Shown here: one piece after another, positions 9,355 through 18,326 of the stretch
Layout of the letters: each line of letters opens with the position of its first letter
How positions within the stretch are numbered: position 1 is the first letter of the stretch
Assembly: GCA_904419955.1 (NCBI GenBank)
Contig: CAJFTO010000003.1
Location: 49,491 to 113,490 of the forward strand
Source of the DNA: Candidatus Roslinia caecavium
Lineage (GTDB): Bacteria; Bacillota; Clostridia; Monoglobales; Monoglobaceae
Length of the DNA: 64,000 nt
Reading direction: 5' to 3'
The notes under the pieces: model-generated
What the model saw: only the letters and a program-made list of their open reading frames with translations
The model's database searches: none
What the model was told of the DNA's origin: nothing
Position numbers and translations under genes: made by a program

Positions 9355-12300
9355 ATGAAAAAAGCCCTAATAATCATATCCGCATTTTTGATACTAATCG
9401 CTTCCGCGATATCTTCATATGCGGTCGGCGCTGAAACGCTCGCTTTTCCGGATGCGATAGGCGGCGGAAAATACTCGCCGGGCGCTCGCGGGATTCTCGA
9501 CGACGGCGGAGAGGTCGAAGTGTATCACGTTACCAATTTGAACGCGTCCGGAGAAGGTTCTTTTGCCGACGCTGTATCTCAGCCGGGCAGGATAATAGTG
9601 TTCGACGTAGGCGGAACGATCGAACTTACCGGAACGCTTACCATTAAAGCGGACAACCTCACTATCCTCGGTCAGACCGCTCCCGGAGACGGTATTACAA
9701 TAAGCGGCGGGAACGTGGTCTTCGACGACGAGGTAAAAAACATAATTATGAGATATATGCGTATTCGTCCCACCGATAAGAACGGAGGCGAACCGGACGG
9801 ACTGGGCGGACGTTTCAACACAAATATAATAATCGACCACTGCAGCGTATCCTGGTGCGTAGACGAGCTTTTGACTCTGTACGCAGGCGCGGCGGAGGAA
9901 GGCAAGACAGTCGGCAATCATTTGACTATACAAAATACCATAGGTTCTGAAAGTCTGAGGATGAGCAACCACGTCAAGGGCGCTCACGGTTACGGCGCTA
10001 TCTGGGGCGGCGCTGACGCCAGCTACGCTTTTAACCTGCTCGCCCATCACGATAGCAGAAGCCCGAGACTCGACAGACAGCTTCAAAACACGGACGTCTC
10101 AAATAACGTTATATACGACTGGGGTCAAACCAACTCCGCGTACGGCGCAGAACCGTATTCTTTCGACGAATCGAGCTTTGAGCCGTCCAACGTTAACTGG
10201 GTAGGAAACTACTATAAATACGGTCCCTCAACGCGCAAAAGCCTGCGGTACAGGATATTCGACATATCCGGACCGCTAAACGACGGCGATCCCAAATCCC
10301 GCTTCTACTTTGCCGGCAACTACGTCTTCGGAAACAACGAATACACCGAGAACAATATCCTCGGACTTGAAAATTCCGACCAAGCCGAACTGCTTAGCAG
10401 CGAGATAGATATGGGCGAATATTCAATAACGCGCATGCCGGCTGAAGACGCCTACGATTACGTCCTCAAAAACGCGGGCGCAACCCTGCCCAAGCGGGAC
10501 GCGATCGACGCGAGAATCGTCTCCGACGTAAAATACGGAACCGGCCGCGTCATAAACAACGCGACAGAGGTCGGCGGCCTTATCGAACAGGACGAAGATT
10601 ACAGACCTTTCGAGATCCCCGAAAACTGGATATCAGACAACGGTCTGAGCGGCTTAAACGAGACCGACATAATCCAAGACGGCAAATACGCCGGTTACAC
10701 GCTTATAGAGGCGTATATAAACGAGCGGACCGCCGAACAGTCAGAAAATCCTCCCACTAACCCGGAAATAGTCGTTAAGTCTCCGACCATCGCGTCGGTA
10801 GACGACTCTATCAATATCGGCGGCTCGGACGTCAAAGTAGACAACGGCGGCTGGAAGGTCGTCTCCGTGGACGAAACCGTCCGCTACAGCGCGGAAGCGT
10901 TTGAAGTCGGCGGGAACGCCGTTACGAAAATGGAGCTCTACGACGGTAATACGCTTATCGAGAGTTTCGATGGGAGCGGTATAGAAACAGACCTCTACTT
11001 AAGCGAAGGCGCGCATTATCTCACTTGCCGCGCATATAATACCCGCGGTGAAAAGACGCAGAGCGCCACATCTATAGTATACGTCAAATCCACGGACGCG
11101 CCGGGCAGCTATTCGCACGCTCAGATAGGCGCTACAGGCTACGACGGCCTGGGCGGCGCGGCGATGGACGAGACCGGCGTATACTCCATATACGGTTCGG
11201 GTAGAATAACTGAAAGCGCCTCCGACTCCTGCGATTTTATGTATAAACCGGTAGACGGGGATTTTGATATAACTGTGCGCGCCGAAGAAATACCTAAATT
11301 TGAAAATCAGCAGGTGAGCGGACTTATGGTGCGCGCCGACCTGAGTCCCAGCTCGGTCATGGCCATGATCGGCGACGGCTGGGGCAGAAACGGCGAGAAC
11401 GTAAGAGTATTCAGCAGGGCGAAAGCCGGTCAAAGCTCGGAGGAGATATATTTTAAGGACGCAAACGGCGACGACTGCGACAACGGCGATACGACCTACG
11501 CCATGCCCCGATATATGAGGATACAGCGGAGCGGCAACACGCTTACCTTCAGCGTTTCAGACAATGGGATCGACTGGAACGGCAACGCGAGACAGCCGTT
11601 TTCGATAGTGTATGATTCTCTGCCGCAGCGTCTCTATGTCGGACTCGCTACCGACAGTGCAGAGGGCGTTTCTACGAAAGAATATTTCTCGATCGCAAAG
11701 TTCAGCCGTCTGACGCTGAACGGCGAAAGCGACGTTGAATACGACGATTACAGCGTTCCGTTTCACGATACGAATTTCGACGGCGCGGCTTGGTATATCC
11801 CCGCCGGCGATCAGATAATCGACTGTTCTTCGGCCCCATCGGCGGAAACAGCGGATACGTATTGCAATTCTGGGGAGAAACGAGCAGGACTTTCACACCG
11901 CAGAACAAGGGTATAATAACCGCCTCCGCAGACTACTACATGCTCGGCGAGAAAGTTGTAGATCAGACCGGAACGCGGTTTATGCTGCAGGGTCAGGACG
12001 AGAGCGGAAATACCGTCAAGATCGCAAGCATATACGCGCAGCGCTCTCTCGGATTCTTCAAGGAATACGACGAGGCTGACAACAGGCCGAGCATACCTCC
12101 CGATTCGGAGAACAAACCCGAGCTTAAGACCTGGTACAAGGTTACCGCAATATTGGATTATTACACCGGCAAAGGAAAATACTCCTTTACCCCGTACACG
12201 GAATACGACTCCGCAAACGGCGTATACGAGCTCGGCGAATCGATCTTCGACTACGAATTCGACTTCGACACGAGCGTATCCGTTTCAACGCTGCATTTCC

Positions 12301-12596
12301 AGCGCCGCGGCGGCTGGTATATGTATCTGTCGAACGTCAGTCTCGACGTCGAATATAACGATACGACCCTTTTCGAATCGAACGGCAGGGTTTACGCGTA
12401 TTCTCCGGACACGGACGCAAGGCTCTATATTGCAGGCTACGACGAAAACGACTGTCTCATATATAGCCGAGATTTCAGCATGGACGCGAGTAACGTTCAA
12501 ACCGCCTCCGTTCCAAGCGGCGCCGGGATCGCATATGTAAAAGCGTTTTTATGGGATGAAAATAATTCTCCTTTGATCGAGGAATTGACATTATAG
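9355..12596 (+). pseudogene. Secreted PL1-type pectate lyase, single frameshift
   Basis: The first frame (9355-11916) encodes a signal peptide (MKKALIIISAFLILIAS, cleavage near AVGA). A parallel beta-helix pectate-lyase domain follows at about residues 27-400 (VYHVTNLNASGEGSF, ILGQTAPGDG, IIIDHCSVSWCVDE, RSPRLDR), then an Ig-like segment and a concanavalin-like module. Near 11815-11835 the sense jumps: the first frame continues with unrelated residues to a stop. The second frame continues as LFFGPIGGNSGYVLQFWG to a natural end at 12596 with YVKAFLWDENN. The span is one base short of an even codon number, so a single deletion explains it. Restored, the protein has about 1,080 residues and would cleave homogalacturonan outside the cell. 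No slippery heptamer is present, so programmed frameshifting is unlikely. Confidence 0.8.
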
Positions 12597-12608
12597 CGAA
12601 CTAATTAT

Positions 12609-12641
12609 TTCGGCGGAATAAATTTCCGCCGAATTTTATTT
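12609..12641 (+). terminator. Terminator of the pectate lyase gene
   Basis: A ten-base-pair stem, TTCGGCGGAA with TTCCGCCGAA, and a five-base loop, followed by TTTTATTT, 12 bases past the stop codon. Confidence 0.8.
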
Positions 12642-12687
12642 ACGAATAGAATCTCGGCATATTTTATCCGCCTAATCAGCAAACTAC

Positions 12688-12716
12688 TTGACAATATTTT
12701 AGAATTATAGTAAAAT
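12688..12716 (+). promoter_or_regulatory. Promoter of the ECF S-component gene
   Basis: Perfect TTGACA (12688-12693), a 17-base spacer and TAAAAT (12711-12716). The predicted leader is only about 27 bases, too short for a riboswitch. Confidence 0.75.
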
Positions 12717-12749
12717 TAAGTGCAATTAAATAGATTTGGAGGGTGTAAA

Positions 12750-13307
12750 TTGAGTAATAATTCTACGTTAAAGACAAGGGATCTTGTAATATCCGCGCTG
12801 CTTATAGCAATAGGGATACTCATCCCGATGATATTCACCGGACCGCCGTTTCGTTGGGTCGTAGGTCCGTATTCGGCGACTCTGATGGCGCACGTACCGG
12901 TGATACTCGCAATGTTTATCTCGCCATGGGTAGCCGTTTTCACGGCCGTAGGCACGACTCTCGGTTTCTTCATCACCGCCGATCTCGTGGTCGCGGTAAG
13001 AGCCGCGTCTCATATCCTTTTCGCGCTCGTCGGCGCGTATATGCTTAAAAAGGGCGCAAACCTTATAATAACATGTCTGGTCACCGGTATTATACACGCG
13101 GTTTTTGAAGGTCTGGTAGTTCTGATCTTCTTCGCCGTCGGCCTGTCGACGCCCCAGGCGGGTTATTCCATGATAGTACTTGCGATAATCACAGTCGCAG
13201 GAACCTTTATCCACCATATAGTCGACTATACAATAGCCGTAATAATCGGCTCGGCGCTCGCTAAAGCAAAGGCGATCCGCAAACTGCCGCCTATCTGGAA
13301 AAATTAA
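12750..13307 (+). CDS. ECF transporter S component (substrate unknown)
   Basis: The 185-residue product is almost entirely membrane-embedded, with about five to six helices: LVISALLIAIGILIPMIF, then AHVPVILAMFISPWVAVFTA, AASHILFALVGAYML, LITCLVTGII-like and AVIIGSALAKA segments. The N-terminal helix and the motif MAHVPVILAMFI match the substrate-capture (S) subunits of energy-coupling-factor vitamin transporters, which borrow shared EcfA/A'/T subunits encoded elsewhere. The substrate cannot be told; no vitamin riboswitch or neighbouring pathway gene helps. A TTG start at 12750 is chosen because GGAGGGTG lies six bases upstream and any longer start would precede the predicted transcript. It is monocistronic, with a terminator after it. 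Confidence 0.75.
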   Translation: MSNNSTLKTRDLVISALLIAIGILIPMIFTGPPFRWVVGPYSATLMAHVPVILAMFISPWVAVFTAVGTTLGFFITADLVVAVRAASHILFALVGAYMLKKGANLIITCLVTGIIHAVFEGLVVLIFFAVGLSTPQAGYSMIVLAIITVAGTFIHHIVDYTIAVIIGSALAKAKAIRKLPPIWKN

Positions 13308-13323
13308 TTCGGACAAAATACAA

Positions 13324-13370
13324 AGCGAAGCTCGTCGAAGAAGTCTTCTCCGACGAGCTTCGCTATTTTT
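13324..13370 (+). terminator. Terminator between the ECF gene and mgsA, possibly bidirectional
   Basis: AGCGAAGCTCGTCG pairs with CGACGAGCTTCGCT and an inner AGAAG pairs with CTTCT; ATTTTT follows on the plus strand. A weaker T-rich tract follows on the minus strand, where mgsA converges. Confidence 0.8.
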
Positions 13371-13436
13371 ATGCAACTAATTTAATAATCCAACGCTTAT
13401 CCGCGCGCAACCTATTAAAGTATGCGCGCCGTATCT

Positions 13437-13853
13437 TTATTTAAAATGCGATACCTTAGGTTTAACCAATTCGCGCCAATCAAGGTCGCCGCGTTCGATA
13501 CCCATGATCAAAACCTCCGCAGTCGCGATATTAGTAGCAAGCGGCACGTTATGCACGTCGCACAGCCTGTAAAGCGAATCAATATTAGGTTCGTATTTCT
13601 GCTGCGTCAGCGGATCCCTGAAGAACAGCACCGCGTCTATCTCGTTATAAGCAATCCTGGCTCCGATCTGCTGGTCGCCGCCCTCCGAACCGGCCAAAAA
13701 CAACGTAACCGGCAACCCGGTAGCGTCAGCTACTAACGTTCCGGTATTGTTGGTCGCACATAGATGATGCTTTTTTAATATAGCGCTGTACGCTATACAA
13801 AAGTCAACCATAAGGTCTTTCTTCTTATCGTGCGCAATTAAGGCAATATTCAT
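13437..13853 (-). CDS. mgsA: Methylglyoxal synthase
   Basis: MgsA converts dihydroxyacetone phosphate to methylglyoxal and phosphate, a bypass of lower glycolysis used when sugar phosphates pile up. The 138-residue protein begins [18 protein letters not shown] and has the family's phosphate-binding and catalytic segments: [10 protein letters not shown] (usually ATGTTG), [15 protein letters not shown] and the catalytic aspartate in FFRDPLTQQ. Length is close to the 130-150 norm. The Asn-Asn in the first motif departs from the common Thr-Gly. The start at 13853 has GGAGG seven bases upstream; the reading frame extends further upstream through a structured leader, but that part does not look coding. 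Probably monocistronic. Confidence 0.93.
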   Translation of the reverse strand: MNIALIAHDKKKDLMVDFCIAYSAILKKHHLCATNNTGTLVADATGLPVTLFLAGSEGGDQQIGARIAYNEIDAVLFFRDPLTQQKYEPNIDSLYRLCDVHNVPLATNIATAEVLIMGIERGDLDWRELVKPKVSHFK

Positions 13854-13896
13854 CGTTAATCCTCCAATCCAAAATTCCATTTCCCTTTTATAAACC

Positions 13897-13950
13897 CGGC
13901 TCGAATGAAAGCGTAACCGCACAACTCGCCCGTGGAGCCGATCTTTCATT
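13897..13950 (-). promoter_or_regulatory. Interleaved stems (pseudoknot-like) in the mgsA leader
   Basis: In the minus-strand transcript AATGAAAG (13950-13943) is complementary to CTTTCATT (13911-13904), and CGGCTC (13940-13935) to GAGCCG (13902-13897). The four segments occur in the order A-B-A'-B', so the two pairs interleave. The linkers are two bases between A and B, 23 between B and A', and one between A' and B'. The structure ends about 35 bases before the mgsA Shine-Dalgarno sequence. It is not recognised as a known riboswitch class. Both stems could coexist as a pseudoknot or act as alternative folds. Confidence 0.5.
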
Positions 13951-13956
13951 TTTTGT

Positions 13957-14030
13957 GATATATGTCTAAGCTCGTATCGCTTCAACTCGCCAAAACTCGC
14001 TTTAAATCGCTGTAAAACACGACATATATC
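13957..14030. repeat. Ten-bp inverted repeat enclosing four tandem 10-bp repeats
   Basis: GATATATGTC (13957-13966) and its exact complement (14021-14030) flank 54 bases. Inside, four consecutive 10-bp units begin at 13976, 13986, 13996 and 14006: ATCGCTTCAA, CTCGCCAAAA, CTCGCTTTAA and ATCGCTGTAA, consensus MTCGCYNNAA on the plus strand. It lies within the mgsA leader, just downstream of the predicted transcription start. It could be a phased DNA operator or, in the RNA, a ten-bp stem presenting repeated GCGA motifs. Confidence 0.6.
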
Positions 14031-14054
14031 TATTTAATAACTAACAACATTAAA

Positions 14055-14083
14055 ACTATATCACACATTATATAAAATGTAAA
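14055..14083 (-). promoter_or_regulatory. Promoter of mgsA
   Basis: Minus-strand TTTACA (14078-14083), a 17-base spacer and TATAGT (14055-14060). It predicts a leader of about 195 bases that contains the repeat and pseudoknot elements. Confidence 0.65.
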
Positions 14084-14139
14084 GCCCGTTTTTTATAAAT
14101 TTTGTGTTTATGTTATAAAAATTTTAATGTAAAATTTGT

Positions 14140-16407
14140 CTAAATTATCATATCTCTTCCTGATCCGTTTTGTTCAGACGCCTCGGTCGGCTCCGGCTCA
14201 GCGGAAGCTTCGGCGCCTCTGTCGTTTGTATTTTCCTCTTCATTCTCTTCCTCGGTCTGCGGCTCGGCCGTAGGCGACGGCGCCTCCTCCGCGTTTTCAT
14301 CGTCCTCGTCGGGAGCGGCGGTCTGTTTTGCGTCGGAGCTTTCATCCGTATTATCGTCCGACGGCTTAGCCGTCCGGTCGGTATCCCTAAGCTCCATATA
14401 CCTGTCGAATATATCCTTTGCTACTTGAGCGGCATAGCTGCTGGACGCGCCGTGTTCTATCACGACCGCCACGACTATCTCCGGTTCGTCGTATGGAGCG
14501 AAACCGGTGAATAACACGTTATCCGCGCCGTCGGACACTTCCGCGGTTCCGGTCTTGCCTCCGACCCGGTACTCGGTCGATCCAAACACTCTGCTCGCCG
14601 TACCGTCGGCGGTAACTCTGCGCATACCGTCTTTTACCGCTTCAAACGTCGAGTCTGAGATCGGATTATCGCTTACGACCTCGGCGGGCGTCGAGTAGAC
14701 TAATTCGTCGGTATCGTAATCGACTATATCCTTTATAAGATGCAGTCTGTACCTTGTTCCCTTATTCAGTATAGCGGAAACGTAGCTTGCAAGCTGAGCG
14801 GGCGTAAACAAGCTGTCGGACTGTCCTATAGCCGTCTGCAACGTATCTCCGGGGCGCCACTCCCCTCCGCTCGCCTCGCGCTCGGCCGGCGAAGATACCT
14901 GGCCTCTGCCTTCGGACAATTCAATCCCGGTTGTCTCGCCCAAACCAAACTTCTCGCTGTATTCGTCGATAGCGTCTATCCCGACCAATCTGCCAAGCTC
15001 GTAAAAGAAGTAGTTGCAGGACACTCCTATGGCCTCGGATACGTTGATCGAGCCGTGCGTCGCCCCGCTCGACGAATAAACGAGACAGGTTGGCTGGTAA
15101 TCGCTGTAATAGGTATACCTTCCGCGGTCCACTATCTCTGTGTCCGGAGTTATCGTTCCGGTCTCAAGCCCAGCTATCGAAGTCAGCATCTTAAAGGTCG
15201 AACCGGGCGCGTACGTTCCGTTGAGCGCACGGTTGAACAACGGATTTGATTCCATGCTCGAAAGTTCCTCGTAATCCTCGTTAAAAGTCTCCGGATCGTA
15301 GGTCGGATACGAAGCTATGGCCAGCACTTCTCCGTTATTCGGATCAACCGCTATAGCCGCTCCCGCGCCGCCTTCGCCGCAGGCCTGACCTATATTCCTC
15401 TCAAGCGAGCTTTCCATTGTCTTTTGAAGTTCCAGATCTATAGTCAGCTCGGCGTAATTGCCCGGAACAGCTTCCTTCTCTTCAACGACGTCGCCTATGT
15501 CGCCGTCCTTTGTGATCTGAACGCGTCTATAACCGTCCTCGCCCTTTAAATATGATTCAAGAACTTTCTCAAGTCCGTCCTTACCGATTATATCGTTCAT
15601 TCCATAGCCCTGATCCTTCAGTTGTTCGTATTCTTCAGCGTATATTATCCCGGTTCTTCCCAGAATATGGGCGGCGGTCGTCCCCTCGGAATACGTTCTT
15701 ATCGTCTCCATCACAGCGTCCACATTTCCGGCGGCGCTATAGCTCTCCTTTATTTTCTGAACGACTATGTCGCTCACGTCGTTGGCTATGGTAAACGGAT
15801 TTGTCGCGCTGAAATTTCTCTGCTCCATCTCGTATCTAACCGCTATTATATCGAGCGCATCCTCGTCCGAATACTCGTCGCCAACGCCGTATTCCTCTTT
15901 GAAATGATTAAATATATCCCAAAGCTTTTCATAGCCGCTGAGATCGTTCTTATCTTCCCATTCGGCTATCTCGCTGCTATTCGCCTCTTCAAACGCTTCT
16001 CTGTCGTCGTAGTCGGATTCAATCAATCCAAAATCGTACTCCGGTACCTCTTCCTCCGCGTTGTAGACGATCGGGAAAGTCGTATTGTATTCGTCGCCGT
16101 TCTCCTTAAGAAGTTTTACTACGTCCAGTATCTCGGCGTTAACGTCCGCCTCATCCTGCCCGCTTCTGTACATGACCACGTTATATCCGAGATTATTCTT
16201 TACAAGCGGAACGCCGTAGCGGTCTACTATCTCGCCGCGCGGCGCCTTGAGCGTATACGTCCTCACCGCGCTGTTCTCAGCTCTTTGGCTGTATTCTTCT
16301 CCGTTTACGATCTGCAGATCGATAAGTCTTATAACGCATATTATAATCAAAGCGGCGGCTACCGCTAAAATCGCCGCCGCGCGTTTTTCTGTTTCACTCA
16401 GTTTCAT
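14140..16407 (-). CDS. mrdA: Penicillin-binding protein 2, elongation transpeptidase
   Basis: Class B PBP of 755 residues. It has a short cytoplasmic start, one membrane helix (about residues 9-30), a dimerisation domain that includes a long acidic insertion, and the transpeptidase domain. The catalytic motifs are STFK near residue 402, SCN near 464 and KTG (GGKTGTAEV) near 617. It cross-links peptidoglycan during elongation together with MreBCD. The last 80 or so residues, on the outside of the cell, are a low-complexity Asp/Glu/Ser/Thr/Pro tail, as in MreC upstream. The ATG at 16407 is preferred over a TTG four codons earlier. It is last in the maf-mreB-mreC-mreD-mrdA series. Confidence 0.93.
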   Translation of the reverse strand: MKLSETEKRAAAILAVAAALIIICVIRLIDLQIVNGEEYSQRAENSAVRTYTLKAPRGEIVDRYGVPLVKNNLGYNVVMYRSGQDEADVNAEILDVVKLLKENGDEYNTTFPIVYNAEEEVPEYDFGLIESDYDDREAFEEANSSEIAEWEDKNDLSGYEKLWDIFNHFKEEYGVGDEYSDEDALDIIAVRYEMEQRNFSATNPFTIANDVSDIVVQKIKESYSAAGNVDAVMETIRTYSEGTTAAHILGRTGIIYAEEYEQLKDQGYGMNDIIGKDGLEKVLESYLKGEDGYRRVQITKDGDIGDVVEEKEAVPGNYAELTIDLELQKTMESSLERNIGQACGEGGAGAAIAVDPNNGEVLAIASYPTYDPETFNEDYEELSSMESNPLFNRALNGTYAPGSTFKMLTSIAGLETGTITPDTEIVDRGRYTYYSDYQPTCLVYSSSGATHGSINVSEAIGVSCNYFFYELGRLVGIDAIDEYSEKFGLGETTGIELSEGRGQVSSPAEREASGGEWRPGDTLQTAIGQSDSLFTPAQLASYVSAILNKGTRYRLHLIKDIVDYDTDELVYSTPAEVVSDNPISDSTFEAVKDGMRRVTADGTASRVFGSTEYRVGGKTGTAEVSDGADNVLFTGFAPYDEPEIVVAVVIEHGASSSYAAQVAKDIFDRYMELRDTDRTAKPSDDNTDESSDAKQTAAPDEDDENAEEAPSPTAEPQTEEENEEENTNDRGAEASAEPEPTEASEQNGSGRDMII

Positions 16408-16474
16408 TCTTATCACCAATCATATCAATATATGCTTAAAACGTTCGCTTTCGCCGCATATTTATCCGAATAAT

Positions 16475-16984
16475 TTAAAGGCTCCCCTTTAATACCGTCT
16501 TTATTCTACACAGTTTAAGCGTTTTCGTCATCAGTTTCCACATTATAAGTCCGACTACCGTATTATATATACAGCCCGGAAGGATAGTTCGGTACACGGT
16601 AAACCAGAAGCCGGTTCCCGGATACTCCATTGAATATATGATATAATAACATATCTCGCTTAAAACGGTCGCGCATATTACAAATGCGCCGAGCGTCAGA
16701 AAATACGGCAGTGAATAAACTCTGTCGCTTAAAACTCCTCCTACGTATCCGAGCAACATAAATATGAAAGCGTTTACCCCGACGAATCTGCCTATAAACA
16801 GGTCGTAGACGAGTCCGAAAACAAAGCCGCACGCAAGCCCTTGTATCCTACCGCAAAGAAGTCCGGTCAGCAGTCCGAACAGCATAAACGTACGCGGAGT
16901 AATCTCAAAAATACTCAGCGAATTGATTATCGGCTGTAAAATCACCAGCGCCAAAAGCCACAATCCGTGATGCAAAACTTTCAT
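16475..16984 (-). CDS. mreD: Rod shape-determining protein MreD
   Basis: A 169-residue polytopic membrane protein with about five hydrophobic segments, opening MKVLHHGLWLLALVILQPI. The conserved cluster GLLCGRIQGLACGFVFGLVYDL is typical of MreD, the membrane component that links MreC and PBP2 to MreB filaments. The start has GAGGAAG eight bases upstream. It sits between mreC and mrdA in the conserved order; the 128-base gap to mreC shows no obvious terminator. Confidence 0.9.
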   Translation of the reverse strand: MKVLHHGLWLLALVILQPIINSLSIFEITPRTFMLFGLLTGLLCGRIQGLACGFVFGLVYDLFIGRFVGVNAFIFMLLGYVGGVLSDRVYSLPYFLTLGAFVICATVLSEICYYIIYSMEYPGTGFWFTVYRTILPGCIYNTVVGLIMWKLMTKTLKLCRIKTVLKGSL

Positions 16985-17112
16985 AATTCAACACTTCCTC
17001 GCAATTTCCTATTATCGACCAAATAACATATCCCATATCTCAGGCAAAACAGTCCCCTCTATATTTAAAGCTCTAAGTCCTCGCCGCGGAAAGCGTATCG
17101 GTTATAACCAAC

Positions 17113-18210
17113 TCACTCCGAATCCGGATCGTCCGACGGCGCCGGACTCGCTTCCTCTTCGCTGTTATCGCTTGACCTATCTCGCTCTTCATCGCTTGCG
17201 TTCTCGTCGTCCTCGTCCGTCTCTCTCGTCGAATCGGGATCGGCTGTAGAGTCCGGATCGGCGGTCGCGCTCGCTTCCTCTTTTCGTCTGTCTATCTCGG
17301 CCTGTTCGTCCTCGGCCTGCTCGCGAAGATTTTTAAGATTGTCGGTCTCCTGCTCCGCCACGAGCTCTATGTTGTTCGTTATAACAAATACGTCTCTAAG
17401 ATCCCGGATATTCGCGCTCGGTTCTACCGACGCGTATTTGGACGCTGTCAGGTTATCCTCGCCTATGTCGTACAGCTTGCCTATAGTTATACCGCTCGGG
17501 AATATCCCGCCCAAGCCCGAAGTCGTAAGTAAGTCGCCGTCCGATAACTCCATATCCCGGCTCAGATACGATACTTTGCATCGATACGAGTATCTAAGCT
17601 CTCCGTCGCCGCCGACTATGCCGAGCTGCTTCGTGTCTCCGACCAAAGCTCCCACCGAAAAAGACGGGTCGACCAGCGTCGTGACCTCCGACCAATTTGT
17701 TCCTACCTTAGTGACCTTACCTACCAAAAAATTCTCCCCGGTAACGACCGGCATCTCGACGTCGATACCGCTTTTTGAGCCTTTATCTATAGTTACCGTC
17801 GAATACCAGTTGGAAGGATCGTTAGCGACGACCGACGCCGCCGTCAGTTCGTACTCCGCCCTCTCCGTCCTAAGCTCGAGCATCTGCCGAAGTCTCCTGT
17901 TCTCGGCCTCGAGTTCCTCGTTCGTCTCGACCTGTTCAAGCTCGGCGTTCTCCGCCTTGAGCTGCGAATTTTCATTTCTCAAATCGCTTATCACCGAAAA
18001 GCAATGAGTCAGGTCGTATATTCCGTCTCCGATATTGGTAATTATCCTTTGCAGAGGAGAAGCCGCCGTCTTGACCGCGTCCTCTGCCGCGGAAGGTCTC
18101 CCGTTTTGGGATCTGGCGGCGAAGAAGCCTATCAACACCGCGGCTATCAATATCGCCGAAACCAATATTGCTAAAAGTTTATGTTCTTTTATAAATTTCA
18201 AATATCTCAC
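17113..18210 (-). CDS. mreC: Rod shape-determining protein MreC
   Basis: 365 residues with one N-terminal membrane helix (LLAILVSAILIAAVLIGFFA), a coiled coil (about residues 70-115: LRNENSQLKAENAELEQVE), and the periplasmic-type beta domain of MreC (about 120-275: SGIDVEMPVV, GLLTTSGLGGIFPSGITIG-like stretch). The C-terminus, residues 300-365, is a striking acidic Ser/Thr/Pro tail with a repeated ADPDST. MreC scaffolds the elongasome outside the membrane. The start is a GTG at 18210; a TTG nine bases later has the better spacing to AGGTGAG and may be the real one. Confidence 0.9.
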   Translation of the reverse strand: MRYLKFIKEHKLLAILVSAILIAAVLIGFFAARSQNGRPSAAEDAVKTAASPLQRIITNIGDGIYDLTHCFSVISDLRNENSQLKAENAELEQVETNEELEAENRRLRQMLELRTERAEYELTAASVVANDPSNWYSTVTIDKGSKSGIDVEMPVVTGENFLVGKVTKVGTNWSEVTTLVDPSFSVGALVGDTKQLGIVGGDGELRYSYRCKVSYLSRDMELSDGDLLTTSGLGGIFPSGITIGKLYDIGEDNLTASKYASVEPSANIRDLRDVFVITNNIELVAEQETDNLKNLREQAEDEQAEIDRRKEEASATADPDSTADPDSTRETDEDDENASDEERDRSSDNSEEEASPAPSDDPDSE

Positions 18211-18326
18211 CTACTATACGCCGCCTATGTAAATATAACGGACAATATTATAGCGCAACGCCGGATCGAAACATGTCGGTTATGCGCGTCTGTTTGCCGG
18301 ACGGCGGTATTCGCGACCATTTTTAC

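Noticed and set aside
11800..11840. Programmed ribosomal frameshift in the pectate lyase gene
   Set aside because: No slippery heptamer or clear downstream structure; a simple one-base deletion explains the data.
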